Counted from the first letter of the stretch, positions 33,923 through 46,692 are shown. The stretch: 64,000 bases of DNA from Hyphodiscus hymeniophilus (GCA_016508695.1 VNKQ01000006.1:682001-746000); one strand, 5' to 3'. The notes: generated from the letters alone by a model not told the origin. Numbers and translations: made by a program.

Positions 33923-36900
33923 CTATTCCCAGTGTGTGGTGCTTGGACGGTGTAAAGCAGGTTGGAATCGACTGCCACCACCCACACGCTTAGGAGGAGC
34001 TCCCCAATCCTCCCCAAAGAAGCTCATATTGCCCTTCTCACTGTCATCAATCAAGAACTCTGCAGGCTTCTCGAAGCCGCTGAGGTGACGTCGAGATTCA
34101 GAATCGGTGCTTTCATCTGCGTAGGCCAAGAGTGTACGGAACATCGCGTCCACAAGCGGTTTTGTAGCTTCGGCTGTCGTCATGGTGTTTATGTCCTGTT
34201 GAGTGATTGGTGTCTTCATGATGGTGCTCTTAAGAGGAGGCCCAATAGGTCCAAACTCGTTACCCCGACGAACATTTTCGCGTTGCGCCATATCGTTGAT
34301 GTGATCCGTTGTGGTCTTGCCGTACTCTCGTTGCCCACCGTAAAACCAGTCATCTACCTCCTTGCGCCGAGCTGCGGCCTTTTCTTCTGCGCTCTGGAAA
34401 CTCATCCTCAACTTTGCCTCACTTGAGAGAGGAGTGAATTCTCCCGTCATGATACAAGGAAGCCCTCGAGGGTAGTACTTCGTAACTGCTGAAATAGGAA
34501 GGCTGTCGACTAATTTTGATCCAACAATCTCACCTTCGTAGACGGGGTCCCGGGGATGGTGAGAAGGAGCTACAACCTGATTGTCCATCATGAAGTTTGG
34601 TGCCAACATGTTCGAGAAGGTCTGGGATTGGGGGTTGAGATTCGGAACATAGACTTGGTTTGCAGGATCAACGGCAGCGCTCTGCCAATAGTCGGCATGG
34701 GCTTGTCGAGACTCCGTAGGCTGTGTGCTCATTTTGTTTGTACCAGAAGTGAGATATTGCCGTTGGCCAGGAGGACCTGCTGTGAGAGGCTGAGGAACAC
34801 CCGAACGGTTGGAGGGAGGAGCCTGATGAGCGGATGAATATGCTTCAAGCAGAGGATTTGCATGAGCCATTGATGCGTTTTCAAGTCCCGGGGGAGGAAA
34901 TTGATAGCCACGGTCAAGCGAGCCTGCGAGTTTGTGTGAAATCAACTCGCTTGTGGAAGGTGAAGAGGATGAGAGGCCAGTGGGGTTGGCAACAGTCCTA
35001 CCCAGAAAATTGGTAATCGACAGTGCTGATAACCGGCGTCTAGCAAGTTCCTGCATTGGGTTCTCAAACTTCGCAAGACGTTGAATTGTTTGCATCTTCT
35101 CCAGCCCAGACAAAGCGTTGGAACGACGTTGTCCGTCGTCGATGTGATCGCTAGGAACTATTGTTGGGAGCGTCAAATCTGGGTTGATCGTGAGTGGCTT
35201 GGGAGGAGACATATATCCTGGACATTGCTTGTTTACGGATGGCAGCACACTTGAATACGGCTGGCTTGTTGCAGTGTGATTTGCTTGAGAACTGGCAACA
35301 TTGCCCGACATCATCTGCGGACCTCCTACTACCTTTAAAACTGTCATCTCTTCTTCTGTCAAAGACATCTGCTGGCGAGACATTCTCGAACGTGAAGAGT
35401 GCGATGAAGGTGGCTGCTGACCTTGGTACAGCCGAACTGGACTCGGGGAAAGCTGCTGAGCATAATGCATGGAATCCTGGATACTAAGAGTCGGAGGCAG
35501 ATCGCGAGAGAAGTAGGATGTTTCTGAGTGCCGCATTGGAATCGAAGGTCTATTTGGCATGAAGGTCATCAAAGGCCGGCGTCCGGCACCTTCACGCTGG
35601 ATCCTATTAGGAGCGGTGAATTGAGGTACGGTATTTGGATTAACCAGAGATCCGACAGTAGTATAGGCCAGAGGCTGAGGGGCAGACATAACAGGCTCGA
35701 GAGTTATTGGAGAGTCTGGCACAGATTCTGATGGGAGATCGGGATCACTTTCAATGGATTCAAAGATGTCGTCTGCTACTTTTGGAGCCTTGCTGGTACC
35801 GAAAGCTTCAGCAATAGATGCCATTGCAGCTTCTTTTCTACCTCTCATGGGGTCGAAATCTGAGGAAGTTGCTTCGGCTTCATCCGAAGAGCAATGGTGG
35901 TCAATACGGCTGAGAAGAGGATGTGTGGCGGCGTTGGAAGGGACTGGTGCCGATGTTGATACTGGGGCGGCTGAGTTGAAGACGTTTTGGGTAGGTGTCC
36001 TCTGAGTATCTCCAGCACCGACATCAATATCTGATTGTTCGATCAATCGTTCCTTGCCTTTGCCCTTGGTTACACCTGCTGTAAACTCAAAAGCGTTTGG
36101 CTTGGGTGTCTGATAGGTAGCTCCAGTGTCCTTGGATCCAAGCTCTCCTTCAATCAATCGACACAATCCTCCCTCCTCCAAACCGTTGGCGGCGAATTCG
36201 AAGGTCTTCCGAGTCGGTGTCTTACGGCTTTGACCAAAATCCCCGAAAGTCAGTTCTGGTTCCTCTGCGAACTGACTAGTTCCACTGCCTAAGGGATTGG
36301 CGCTGTTGATGGTATTGATGGCGGTGGATCGTCTAGGGGAAGAGGAGGATGAAGCAGAAAAGAAAGATTGCGGATTTGGTGATACTGCACGGGAGGAGCC
36401 AGCACCAACGCCGACCTCCGAGGTGCTTCCTGCTTCCCTCGCACTATCCGCCACCGAGAGATCAAATGCAGACCACCTGGTTTGCTTCTTCTTCTTCTTG
36501 AATGTGTATTTGAAAGTTCCAAGAGATTCCAAGCTCATAGGACCAGAAAGGCTCGCATCACTACCCTTCGTACTATTCTTTCGACCAACTCGTCCACGTT
36601 TGGTCGACATTGTTGCTTCAGCAAAGGTCAGAGGACGGGCAGGGACATCTGCATTGGTAGCTAAATTTTCTTTCTCAAACAACTGCTCTTCGATTTCTTC
36701 TTGTCGGGAGCCGTGGAGTACAAAGACTTCTTCCTCGAGGTCGGGATCGCTAGGAACTTCTTCGGTATCGGCACGCTGTTGGATGTTGATATGACTGTAG
36801 CCTTGATCATCCGTCGGATTGAACCTCGGTCGATGATTCTGAGAAGCTGCTCGGCGATTGGTAGCGGCAGCTATACATTGCGGTTAGCTTTCACGCGACA

Positions 36901-36970
36901 AGAGAAAGGAAGGGGCGACGGGGAGTAATTATGTACCTGGGCGTGCAGTCTTATGACGAGAAGATACCAT
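33923..36970 (-). CDS. Large intrinsically disordered protein of unknown function, 993 aa
   Basis: Two exons: 36970-36937 (11 codons plus one base, MVSSRHKTARP) and 36870-33923, with a 66-nt intron that keeps the frame. I do not recognise a domain. It begins with an acidic block (PSDPDLEEEVFVLHGSRQEE), a basic KKKKK stretch near KYTFKKKKKQTRW, then long Ser/Pro/Gln-rich disorder through the middle. The last 200 residues look folded or conserved: YYPRGLPCIMTGEFTPLS, AARRKEVDDWFYGGQREYGK, ITQQDINTMTTAEATKPLVDAM and MSFFGEDWGAPPKR. No signal peptide or membrane helix. The very short first exon is easily missed. The basic patches would suit a nuclear or RNA-associated protein, but this is only inference. 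The extreme C-terminus could change if another intron exists. Confidence 0.8.
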
Positions 36971-39061
36971 TACAAAGACGAGCCTTCAACCAAGGACGGT
37001 CCACTATCGATAGTGGAAGATTGCCAAGTTCCTTGACAAGATGCAAAGAATTCGCCGACAACTTCTCAGTCTATGCTGTCTCTGTACAGACGAAGTGATG
37101 TAAGTAGACTAAATCTGGTGGAAGCACGAATTTATTAACCAGATCTAATCAGAAGAAATGATTCGAGGGTAGAAAGATGAGCGGTACTTCAAAAAACCAT
37201 TAGAGTTTTGTTTTGTGCGCGTCGCTGAAGTGTTGGTTTGTCGACGCGGCTTGTTTACTTAGCTGTGAAGCAATTCGGACATTTAAAGCCGACCACGTGT
37301 ATTTCCGGCCTAGATCCAAAGCGTTGTAGTCCCGGCAAAGGTGATGAAGCATATCAATTCACATCGTCGTGAAGAAGAAACACAAACCGCTGTCAAGGTA
37401 CCATACACAAGACCATGCAGTTTTAAAAACAACTTGGCTTTCACAGAAAGAGACAGACTCCAAATAGCTATTAGCCATACCTTTGAAGTGAATGCACTCC
37501 AGGACTGGGACATAGTTTGACGTTGGAACCTGAATATGATAGCCAGCCACCGACGGGATGAGCTTGATAGATTACCATGGATTCTTCCTGCCTTGCCGAG
37601 ATGATTACAGATGAGATTCGGAATTTTCAGCGAACACTCAAGCTTTGTGGCTTCGTCAGGACTGTCCCCTTTGGCCTTCTGATGCTGTCCATGTTTTAAT
37701 GCAAGTCTTCCATAATTCCAGTTCAAAACAGTCGGCGTTGATGATCGAGAGGTCTGGTTCCAGGAGAATTGGCCAAAGTTTGTGCCGTCTCGACACGACG
37801 ATATGCAAGCAGTGCTAAGGCCACTGTGTAGTGAGAATCACAAACAAAGGAAGCAAGCATAGAATGACACAGAAACTTTCTTTGCCATTGTGTACATCGT
37901 TAACAGGAACATAAATAACCTGTAACCATGCCAAAACATGCCGAACAACCTACCGGCTGGCAGAGTATGAGACACTCCATCTGGTCCGAGATTTGCGTTC
38001 CCTTCCAAAATCATGTCTCCCTCTGGCTCTTCTTCTCTTCGCAAAGATCCTTGGAAACAACTCCCTCGAAACCTGGGAATGCCATTTCTCCTTCGCGTTT
38101 GGGTGCTTCATGCTGGCACGCCATCCACACGACCATTATGAATCGCCTAGTATCTCGAAGTAGCTTACGCAGCTGGAAGAGCGCACAATTGACGAAGCGG
38201 GGTAGCGGACTGGGAGACTCGAAATGAGGTAGCTAGAAGGTCAACCTCTTAAGAAATCCTCTTCAGGCCTGGAGCCTTTAATCATCTCTTGTTTTTCCTT
38301 TCGATTTGCGATCGGTTGAAACCGTATTTGCTAGCTAATCCGGATGCGCTCGGAGATGAGCAGGTAGAGAGGCAGATTCGATCGTTGGATAGATACTCGT
38401 AAGGTCGTGGAGAATGGGACGAGGATGAATCGTTACGCTTGTCGTTGTGAAGCTCGCTGCACGGTCCACTGGATGATCACGTGCCCGACACTTTTCATCT
38501 TCGCAAGCTCTCAACGGCGTCACCGATCCTCTTTCCACCAAAACCTTGCACAACTTCCTATTCCAGACATCCCAAAGTCAAACCAAGCCAAGATGGCGGC
38601 ACACTGCCAGCTTGGCACTCGGATGTCAATACCATTTGTCACAAAAGATTTTCCATGATCGCGCGGCTGGTGGTGGGCTTGATACAAAAGTTTTCACTTG
38701 GACGTTGGAACCTTAAATTAAAGTGTCTTTCGTCCAATAAGACCTCAATCCTATGCGATACAACTGTATCTTGCACTGTCCAACTGCGAGCCCGAGTGGG
38801 ACAGGATTTGCCAATGCTGTCATGGGACCAGAATCATGCGAGATTCATGGTGGAAATGCGGGGTATAAGATCTACATGGTACTGTTAGTGGAGTGGGGGA
38901 AGGTACGACGGGAAGTGTGAGGAACCTTCCTAGGGAAAACTTCTCCTTCAAATATCTCCTATCTCAATAAACAACTGTTTTTTGTTCTTACATCAAGCAA
39001 TACCTCGCAAAGTCTCTGTCTTTCTGCATTCTTCATCTCTTTATTGTTTTCAGAGTTTAGG
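36971..39061. other. 2.1-kb intergenic region upstream of two divergent genes
   Basis: Serves as promoter for the disordered-protein gene (minus) and the MFS permease (plus). Minus-strand frames at 37310-37726 and 37838-38170 have some protein-like stretches (for example RREEEPEGDMILEGNANLG before a GTAGGT donor-like site), but I cannot build a gene. CACGTG is present near 37290 and at 38478-38483. Confidence 0.35.
38478..38483. promoter_or_regulatory. CACGTG box upstream of the Git1-like permease
   Basis: 579 bases upstream of the permease ATG in GATCACGTGCC. Git1-type permeases of yeast are phosphate-regulated through Pho4. Weak on its own. Confidence 0.25.
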
Positions 39062-41116
39062 ATGGCTGAAATACAGCCAGCCGAAGTCAAAGACGTAGCC
39101 GTCAATGATGATCCAGATGCGCCCTCTGCAGAGGTGTCCTCGAAGCGCCAATCCCTCTCAGATATCTTTACGATCGTAGGTAAAGCCTGCAGGTACAAGA
39201 CATGTGATCACATGCTGAGTCCTTTCAGTTTGCTGCAGGTGCTGCTTTAGTGTCAGACGGCTATTTCAATAACATTATGACGATGGCGAACGTGTTGCTT
39301 AAGAAAGAATATCCAAAGGAGTATACTGCAACAGTGAGCACGCGAGTGTCGAATTCCTTACTTGTTGGAGAGATCTTTGGTATGTCCCACATCACGACGT
39401 GCGACGAGCTGATCTTTCATGATCTCTTGCCATTCCAGTTTACCGAGTCCGTTGTGCTTTCGGATTTTTTTTATTGAGAAATTCACCAGGGCAAATTGGT
39501 ATTGGGCTCGTATGCGACTACCTCGGTAGGAAGTGGGCTATCGTTTCCACAACAATGATGATTGTCATTGGAGGGGTGCGTTCTTTGGTAATCTCCAACA
39601 GGTGGAAGGACTACGCGTTGACCTTTCCTCTAGATCCTCGCTACAGCCTCAAATGGAATTACAATCAATGGGTAGGTTGCTTCCAAACATCTGTCTCAAT
39701 AAAAAATACTGACTTAGCCAACAGTATGTTCTGGATGATGACAGTGGCAAGAGGTATCATTGGATTTGTCAGTCTTCAAAATACCCCTCTACGTTGATGG
39801 AATACTGACTTTCATTAGGGCGTTGGAGGAGAGTACCCCGCCTCGTCCGCCTCTGCATCGGAAGCTGCCAACGAGCATGCCCTCAACCAGCGAGGTCCAG
39901 TGTTCATCCTCGTTACCAACTTGCCACTCTCTTTCGGTACTCCTCTGGCTGTATCGGTCTTCCTGATTGTCTTTTCGGCGTGCAAGCAAGGTCACTACAG
40001 CACGGTTTGGGTGAGTGATTCTACATCCTAGCACAACCCATCTTGCGTTCTCAACTCGTTCTCCTTCCCGTAAAGAGGACCATGGCTCTGGATGACTTCT
40101 CATATCCATCATGAGCCAACAATCTCGTTCGTGTCTCTTAATAATCCGATCTCTAGCGTGTCTGCTTTGGGATCGGTTGCCTCCTTCCCCTCAGCGTATT
40201 CTACTTCCGTCTCAAGATGCTCAACAGTACGCTTTATCGCCGCGGTGCCATCAAGAAGAGTGTCCCTTATGGATTAGTTTTGCGATACTATTGGAAGAGT
40301 CTGATAGGTACCTGCGGCGCGTGGTTTCTTTACGGTCAGTCTACTCCCTGTGTCTTTGTATGGACCGGGTATATCATATCTGAAATAATATCAGCGATAT
40401 CAAGCTCTAACTCCACATCAATACAAACAGACTTTGTAACTTTTCCAAACGGCGTGTTCTCCGGCACTATCATCGCTTCTGTCGTGCCATCAACTTCCAA
40501 GGACGTTATCCTGAAGACCGGCGAATGGAGTCTACTGCTTGGTGCACTCGCCTTACCTGGAGTTTTTCTTGGTGCATTCCTTTGTGACCGACTAGGCCGT
40601 AAGCAAACCATGATGCTAGGCTTTTCAGGCTACCTGATATTTGGACTTATCATCGGCTGCGCCTACGATAAGATTACGAAGATCGTACCACTCTTTGTCG
40701 TCTTCTACGGCTTGATGCAAAGCTCTGGAAATCTAGGGCCAGGAGACATGCTCGGTCTAATCTCATCAGAATCCTACGCAACAGCCGTTCGTGGCACCTG
40801 TTATGGCATTTCGGCAGCCATCGGAAAGACTGGCGCCGCTGTCGGCACCCAAGCTTTCACGCCAATCCAGCTGCATCTTGGTAAGCGCTGGACATTTATC
40901 ATCGCTGCGGTCTGCGGTGTTGTCGGTATTGCTGTCACGTATTTCTTCGTTGAAGACTTGACTGGTGCTGATTTGAGGGTGAGAGATGATGAGTTTAGAG
41001 CCTACCTCGTTGCCAATGGATGGGATGGGGAGATGGGCGAGGATGATTTGAAGGCACTGGCTGACGTTGGAGTCGGGAACGTTGAAGAGGACATGGTTAT
41101 TGGGGAGGAGCAGTGA
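39062..41116 (+). CDS. MFS permease, Git1-like (glycerophosphodiester/phosphate:H+ symporter family), 495 aa
   Basis: Plasma-membrane major facilitator of the phosphate:H+ symporter/Git1 group, which import glycerophosphoinositol, glycerophosphocholine or phosphate. Eight exons: 39062-39175, 39229-39379, 39490-39575, 39634-39671, 39725-39767, 39819-40010, 40157-40334, 40431-41116. All seven introns keep the frame. Splicing gives GQIGIGLVCDYLGRKWAI (MFS loop 2-3), GILATAS-type helix, FWMMTVARGIIGFGVGGEYPASSASASEAANE (the family signature), FALG/FGIGCLLPLSVFYFRLKM, and VFLGAFLCDRLGRKQTMMLGF in the second half. Twelve helices are expected. The C-terminal DLRVRDDEFRAYL tail is usual. Exons 4 and 5 are only 38 and 43 nt. 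Transported substrate is not certain. Confidence 0.93.
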
Positions 41117-41696
41117 GTTGACACAGGATCGTTCGCTGGCCTGTACGAAGCGGATGGGAATGAATGGACTCAATTTCCTTTTCCCTCTTCACGTGAACAT
41201 ATTGACAGTTGATAATACCACAAATGATAGCAGCTTGCGAACATTTTCTTGGATGTGCAATAATCAACTATCGGTAAAGTAAAGCGCTTCTGATTCATCA
41301 GCGTTTCAGCTCTCATGTCATCGTGTTGCGCCAAATCAATCCGGAACAATTTTAAGGCCTGCCACCCCCTCTTTCGATAATTTGATAAAGAGTGGCTTAC
41401 GCGCTTCTTCAATCCATTTTCATAACCTCTTATCCGCCACAACCCCTCACTCAACCCTCACACCGTTGTAAGATCAACTGTCACTGGCTGGTTGTTAGAT
41501 GGAATTTCTGTTACATTATTGCATGGACGTCAGAATTCATTCGTCGTGCAGCAAGAAAAGGAAGTGTCTAAACCAATTATATTAGCGCCGAGGATAGTTA
41601 CCACAGCCTCTGCTGGTCCTTAGGAATCCTGTATTGGTTTCTAGTTGAAGTACACAAGAAGATGCATTATTTCAATGCCATGCCAAATCTCCGGTA
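41117..41696. other. Intergenic between convergent genes
   Basis: 580 bases between the stop codons of the permease and of the regulator. Presumed 3' UTRs and terminators. Nothing else seen. Confidence 0.4.
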
Positions 41697-44517
41697 TCAT
41701 TCTGTCGTGTAGCTAAGTTCATTATCGTTGAACTGGATGCCCTCATATGCTTCTTCGAAGCTAGTACCTTCAATGAAAGAATCCCATGTAGCCTGAATCA
41801 AAGTCAGTACTGCCTCGTCGAAGGACCAAGAATAACCCACCCAATCAATATCCATATCATTCGAGTTCTCAAGCACATGATCATCAAGAGGCAAAGAGCC
41901 ACTAGCAGTACCAGGCCTGCTCATAATTTCCTCCCGATGCTCCAGTTCAGGAATGTTGGCGACGGATCCCAAAGTCTGACTCTGGGAGTTATGATCTGAG
42001 GTTTCTGCCAAGAAGCTGGAAAGCATTCCCGTCAGAACATGATACACTCTCCACGCCTCGTCAGAAGAACTCTGCACACCTTTCCAAATCGTACATGATC
42101 TCTCCAATGCGTCTAACAGCACGCCCGATTCTGGCGCCGTGTCCACATTAGAGGCCCTTCGCCTATGCTCGAGTTCAAGAAAAAGTATCATGGCGGCAAG
42201 CACGAAGAACTGGCGAGCTTGTGGGATCTTATACCAATCCGGCATCAGGACTGGGTTATTGATAGGAGCTTGGTAGTGGAAAGCCTGCTGTTGATTCAAC
42301 AGTACCAGCGCGGATGAGATACATCTATCCTGGGACAGACTGTATTGAGGATCCAGTCTGCTTTTTGAAAGGAATTTTCGGTGAAGAGAACACATTCCTA
42401 AATTGTAAAGGAACTCCATTTGTATCAGTGTAGCAGTTGTGGCAGTCTGGCTTTGTTCACTGTCTGTTTCTGCATCGCCGTTGTAAATCTTCATCTGCAG
42501 AGGCAGTTTTTGAAATGCGCCATCCAGCGCCCGGTCGATCTCCAGTACGGTTTCGTAAGACGCTGGTTTTAGGGCATTATGAAAGTCAGTGACTTTACCA
42601 AGGGCGCTCATTAAGCGTCCTTTTGCAATTAGATATGTTACGGGTGTAGATTCGTCCATCGGTCTCGTTTGTGGGAGAATGGTTGTTTCTTCAGACAACT
42701 CCCAGTCGTGGATATTGCGGGGCTCTTGTGTGTCTGAGTAGATTGATGGCATCATGCTAGGGAAGCCGACGAGAAATGAGGCCAAATCATCTTTATGCGT
42801 GAGAGCAAGCCACACTCGGCGACGCAGCTCGCCTTGGAGGACCGATATCGAGGGGGCTTGGGATGGGTCGCGGTGATAGCCCATGTTAATTGCTGCCTTG
42901 ATGACCCTGGAGTCAGCAAGCCTTTACTGGCGAGCTTTTAAGGTGCTTGGAAATTGGAATGCTACAAGGGTAGATATTCCAGTCCCCTCGCTGCTAGACG
43001 CCCAAGAGGGCACAAAGGAAACCAAGATTCTGACGTACTCTCAGCATAAATCCTGTCATCATCCAAAGACCTCGAGCGTTATCATCTTTCCGGGCGAGTT
43101 CAGCTGTCGAGTTGAGGAGCAAGGTTTCAAGGGTGTATGGCAGGCATTTTGCAATATCTCCAATCATCAGGCACTGTGCAGTTCGCAGACGATACTGGCC
43201 GAATAAAGCCTCTGCCCTTCCTACATATCCTGGTGGTTCATTGTCAAACTGGTGGAAGGAGAGCATAGTGATTGCTAAAATCGAGAAAAGCAAGCCGAGC
43301 CACATGACATTTGTTTGTGGAGGATCTTTCCAATGCTCGTCATACTATTGCAGAATCAGTCTGAGACGGAATTAAATTGTCAAACAGCGTACCTCGCGCA
43401 TGAATGTGGGCTTGTGTAATACAGCTAATCGCAGGTAAGCTTTGATAGTCTAGTGACCGAGGTACTTTACGAGCAATTGGCATGGCCAGGTTTCTACGAT
43501 TGAAATACTGGTAGACAAGCTTGTCGACTTCGGATTTGGCTGGAAGTGCCTCAAGCAGCTCTGGTACATCTACCTTTTTCAGCTGATCGGAAAGAAAACT
43601 GGATCCTTTAATCATGCTAGAAAAGAGATTCTGGTGCATATCGTAGTCGTGAGGGCGATGCGACCTGTCTTGATTTTGGTTCCAGACGTTCTTCAGCTCA
43701 TTGACCTGGCATCTTGATTAGTCAAAGGATCAGTCCCATTTGATAGAGAATATATTCTCGTCCATTGTGAGAACATCAGGTCAAGGACTTAACAAGATAC
43801 GGAGCAGATTCAAGTCGAAAGATGTGCCTCACTTCCTGCAGAACATCCGCCCAGTCATTACCAGCTTTATAGACAGATTGTGTTCCGTCAATAAATGTAG
43901 TGCCACTACTGGATGTTATAGTCTCTTTCATCGGAGATGTCGTTCCTGACCCAGCCTGAGGTTGGAAGTCATCCTGTTCAATCGCCCTATTTGATGAGTC
44001 GCTTCCTTGGGACGATGATGTTTGTTGGTTTTGCGACATGAGCGTCCTCACCAAGCTCTCCAAACGATCTATTCGTTGCTGCATAGTATCGGCACGCACA
44101 TTTTCAGGGCGTGCACCGCGTTGGGCTGGACTTCCTGACCCATTCTTAGGGCCCTTGTACTTGCAATGCTCGTCACGTGTCGTGCAATTTTGACAAGGTA
44201 GCTCGCGATTGCACTTCAATCTGTAACACTTGTTAACTCTTTTGGATCTTTCTGGGAACTTGAGACTCAAGAGAAGGGCTATGACCATACTTCCTGGCGC
44301 GACATAGGTCACATGATAGAGGTATGCGGGGCCTCCTGCCAGATGTGTAGAACAGCTTATCCTTTCCTGTTTCTGCGGACATATTGCCTTCGGCTTGCGT
44401 AGCCGTATTTCTTCTCGTTGTTGTGCGAGATGGCAAGGAAGCGGCATGGGTAGATGGTAAGATTTTGATAGAAGGGTGGAAAGGTGGAGACTTTGCTTGC
44501 ACGTGATATTTCTCCAT
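41697..44517 (-). CDS. Zn2Cys6 transcription factor with fungal_trans (MHR) domain, 808 aa
   Basis: Nuclear regulator. Six exons: 44517-44291, 44220-43794, 43705-43471, 43424-43393, 43344-43039, 42896-41697. The first splice completes the cluster C69-x2-C72-x6-C79-x5-C85-x2-C88-x6-C95 (CDLCRARKLKCNRELPCQNC). A heptad-like linker follows (MQQRIDRLESLVRTLMSQ), suggesting dimerisation. The 32-nt exon joins APVLHKPTFMRE to YDEHWKDPP; then MWLGLLFSIL, YRLRTAQCLMIGD, and after the last splice AAINMGYHRDPS and GELRRRVW. This is the exact order of the fungal_trans domain, and that order fixed the unclear splice sites. An alternative start is 44382 (MSAETGKDKL), which would put the CACGTG at 44500-44505 in the promoter rather than in codons 5-6. 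It is divergent from an SDR and convergent with the Git1-like permease. Confidence 0.9.
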
Positions 44518-44860
44518 GGACTTATTTTAAACTCCTTCTTTTCCCTTGTTTCCCCGTAGCAATAGCTCGTCGCGCTACTTAGTCTGGAAGAATATATAAG
44601 GAGTCCTATTCTCCGAGACGGGATAGCTGATTGTACCCAAGAAACACCCTGATCGTAGTTTACTCGACGTTCGTCCTCTCCTATTTGGTTATTGATTGGC
44701 TGCCGCACTCGACCTATTCAGTCAACAGCGTCGGATGTTAAAGTTGAAGGATCGCCTTCTTCACATTTTCTGAGCAAATTCTGCTTATTGTAACCTGTTT
44801 TCCAGAGTCCGTCAAAATTCACCAATTATCCTCTCTCGTTCCCGCACCAAGACCAACACC
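44518..44860. promoter_or_regulatory. Divergent promoter of Zn2Cys6 regulator and SDR
   Basis: 343 bases between the two start codons. CACGTG occurs just inside its left edge (44500-44505). The short shared region suggests co-regulation. Confidence 0.4.
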
Positions 44861-46061
44861 ATGGCATTGAGCGTAAAAGACTTCTTCAATACGCAACTCT
44901 TCCTCAAAATCCCCCAACCCACCACCTCATTCGCCTCCAAGACTGTCATCATAACTGGCGCCAACTCGGGCCTCGGAAAAGAAGCCGTTAAACACATCGT
45001 CACCCTTGGCGCCACCAAAGTAATACTCGCCTGCCGCTCCCTCTCGAAAGGTAATGAGGCAAAATTCGCCCTCCAAAGATTCCTGAAATGCAGCCCAGAC
45101 GCGCTCGAAGTATGGGAGCTTGATCTCGAATCACCAGCTTCGGTCAAGGAGTTTGCAGCCAGGGCGAACAAACTGGATAGATTGGATGTCCTAATCAACA
45201 ATGCAGGAATTCAGACCCTGAATTTCAGCGTCGTTTATGGAACGGAACGGGCTGTTGCTGTTAATGTTATTGGGACGTTCTTGCTAGCATGCCTGATTGT
45301 CCCGAAGTTGATGGAAACATCGGCGAGGTTGGGGGTTGACACACACTTAACGTTTGTTGGCTCGGCACTGTTCAATGTGAGTATTTGGTGTCTAAAAGCG
45401 ACTTTCTAATAGCGATATCTTACATCGTGAGATTATACTGACATAAAGCAGGCAGCAAAGTATCCAAGAAACCATGGGGATGATATCTTCACATACCTAT
45501 CCGAAAAGAAGAACGTCGACATGATGAATCAGTTCGTTCCCCGCCATACCTTCCCTCCTTTTACACCTACTAACCACCATCAGATACAATCTCTCCAAGC
45601 TTTTCCAAATCCTCTCCGTCATTCAGCTCGCCTCGATTGTCGATCCCTTGACCTCCACCAAAGCCTCGGCGTCAAACAGACTAATAATAAACACCTTGGA
45701 CCCCTGCTTCTGTAAAACTGGACTTGCGCGCGAGATCAGTGGTGTTTTAAGGCCCGTCTTCACACTCTTCGAGTTTCTCTTTGCACGCACAGCAGAAGAG
45801 GGCTCAAGACTGGTAGTTCAAACTGCATCCGCGGGAGGGGAAACGCATGGGGGCTACATGCGTAGTGGGGAGCTGAAGACATATCCGCCGCTTATCACCA
45901 GTGAGGGTGGTGTGAGGAGGAGAAAATATATATGGGAGCTGCTGGAGAAGACATTAGAGGTAAGCGCTAATACGGATATCCCTCTGTTCTCTCTCTGGTC
46001 CGAGCAGCTGAGCCTGGGGGAGGAACATGATCGCTTCGAGACAGCTCTTCCCACGCCTTAG
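44861..46061 (+). CDS. Short-chain dehydrogenase/reductase, 357 aa
   Basis: NAD(P)-dependent oxidoreductase, of a fungal subgroup near retinol dehydrogenase-like SDRs. Three exons: 44861-45376, 45452-45531, 45584-46061 (introns 75 and 52 nt). TGANSGLG at residues 32-39 is the Rossmann motif, NNAGIQ follows DRLDVLI, and the serine is in THLTFVGSALFN. The second splice rebuilds the catalytic motif Y200-NLS-K204 (MMNQYNLSKLFQ); without it the active-site Tyr is lost. PCFCKTGLAREI takes the place of the usual NPGxxxT loop. The C-terminus is longer than in small SDRs, with ARTAEEGSRLVVQTAS, as in related fungal biosynthetic SDRs. Divergent from the Zn2Cys6 regulator. Belongs to a different SDR subgroup than the gene at 1056-2252. 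Substrate unknown. Confidence 0.92.
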
Positions 46062-46692
46062 GGAAGCTTGAGATAAATTGGAAAAATGCATGCTAATAGA
46101 CATTCAGGCATTGCATCCGGGTATCTTGGAGAATTTTAGAACGCCATAAAGAGTGGTAGAAGGGGAATGTTGGAATTGGGATCTTGCTAAGGCTGGTGTA
46201 CTGGTTGATGTACCATCGTACTGATATTTGTTTGTTGATAGTGGAACGCTTTGGAATTTAAATTGGGGTCAACCTTTGCTCCAATGAAGACGTTATGTAA
46301 TAGGCTTTTACATGCGTACTGTCTTTCATGAAGCTTTGTAACATTGAACCGAGCTTCGAAATGTATGAACGAAGCTCCAAATCCCCCAGATTGCAAGAAT
46401 GACTGGAATCCGAAACCACAGTATTCAAATCGCACAACTCATTCTTCGAACGACTTGAACGATACAGAGACGAGATTCTAAAACGACTAGCGATGAATGT
46501 GGGCAAATCGACACATACACTTGCAGGCGCCCAGAAAATCCACACTTCGTCGCCGGCACGAAGGCCACTTCGTGTTTTTGAAGACGTTCAAATTGAAACT
46601 CACAACTCACAGGTAATCCAATATGAAAAATCACTCCCCTGATGCACCGTGAAAAGCATCAAACCCATCCACATGTACAACCAAAGCTGGAT
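46062..46692. other. Intergenic between convergent genes
   Basis: 631 bases holding the 3' ends of the SDR and the four-helix membrane protein gene. Minus-strand frames here are not protein-like. Nothing else seen. Confidence 0.4.

Noticed and set aside
37310..38170. Minus-strand frames with protein-like stretches
   Set aside because: A donor-like GTAGGT follows one stretch, but no start codon, acceptor and continuation could be assembled into one gene.
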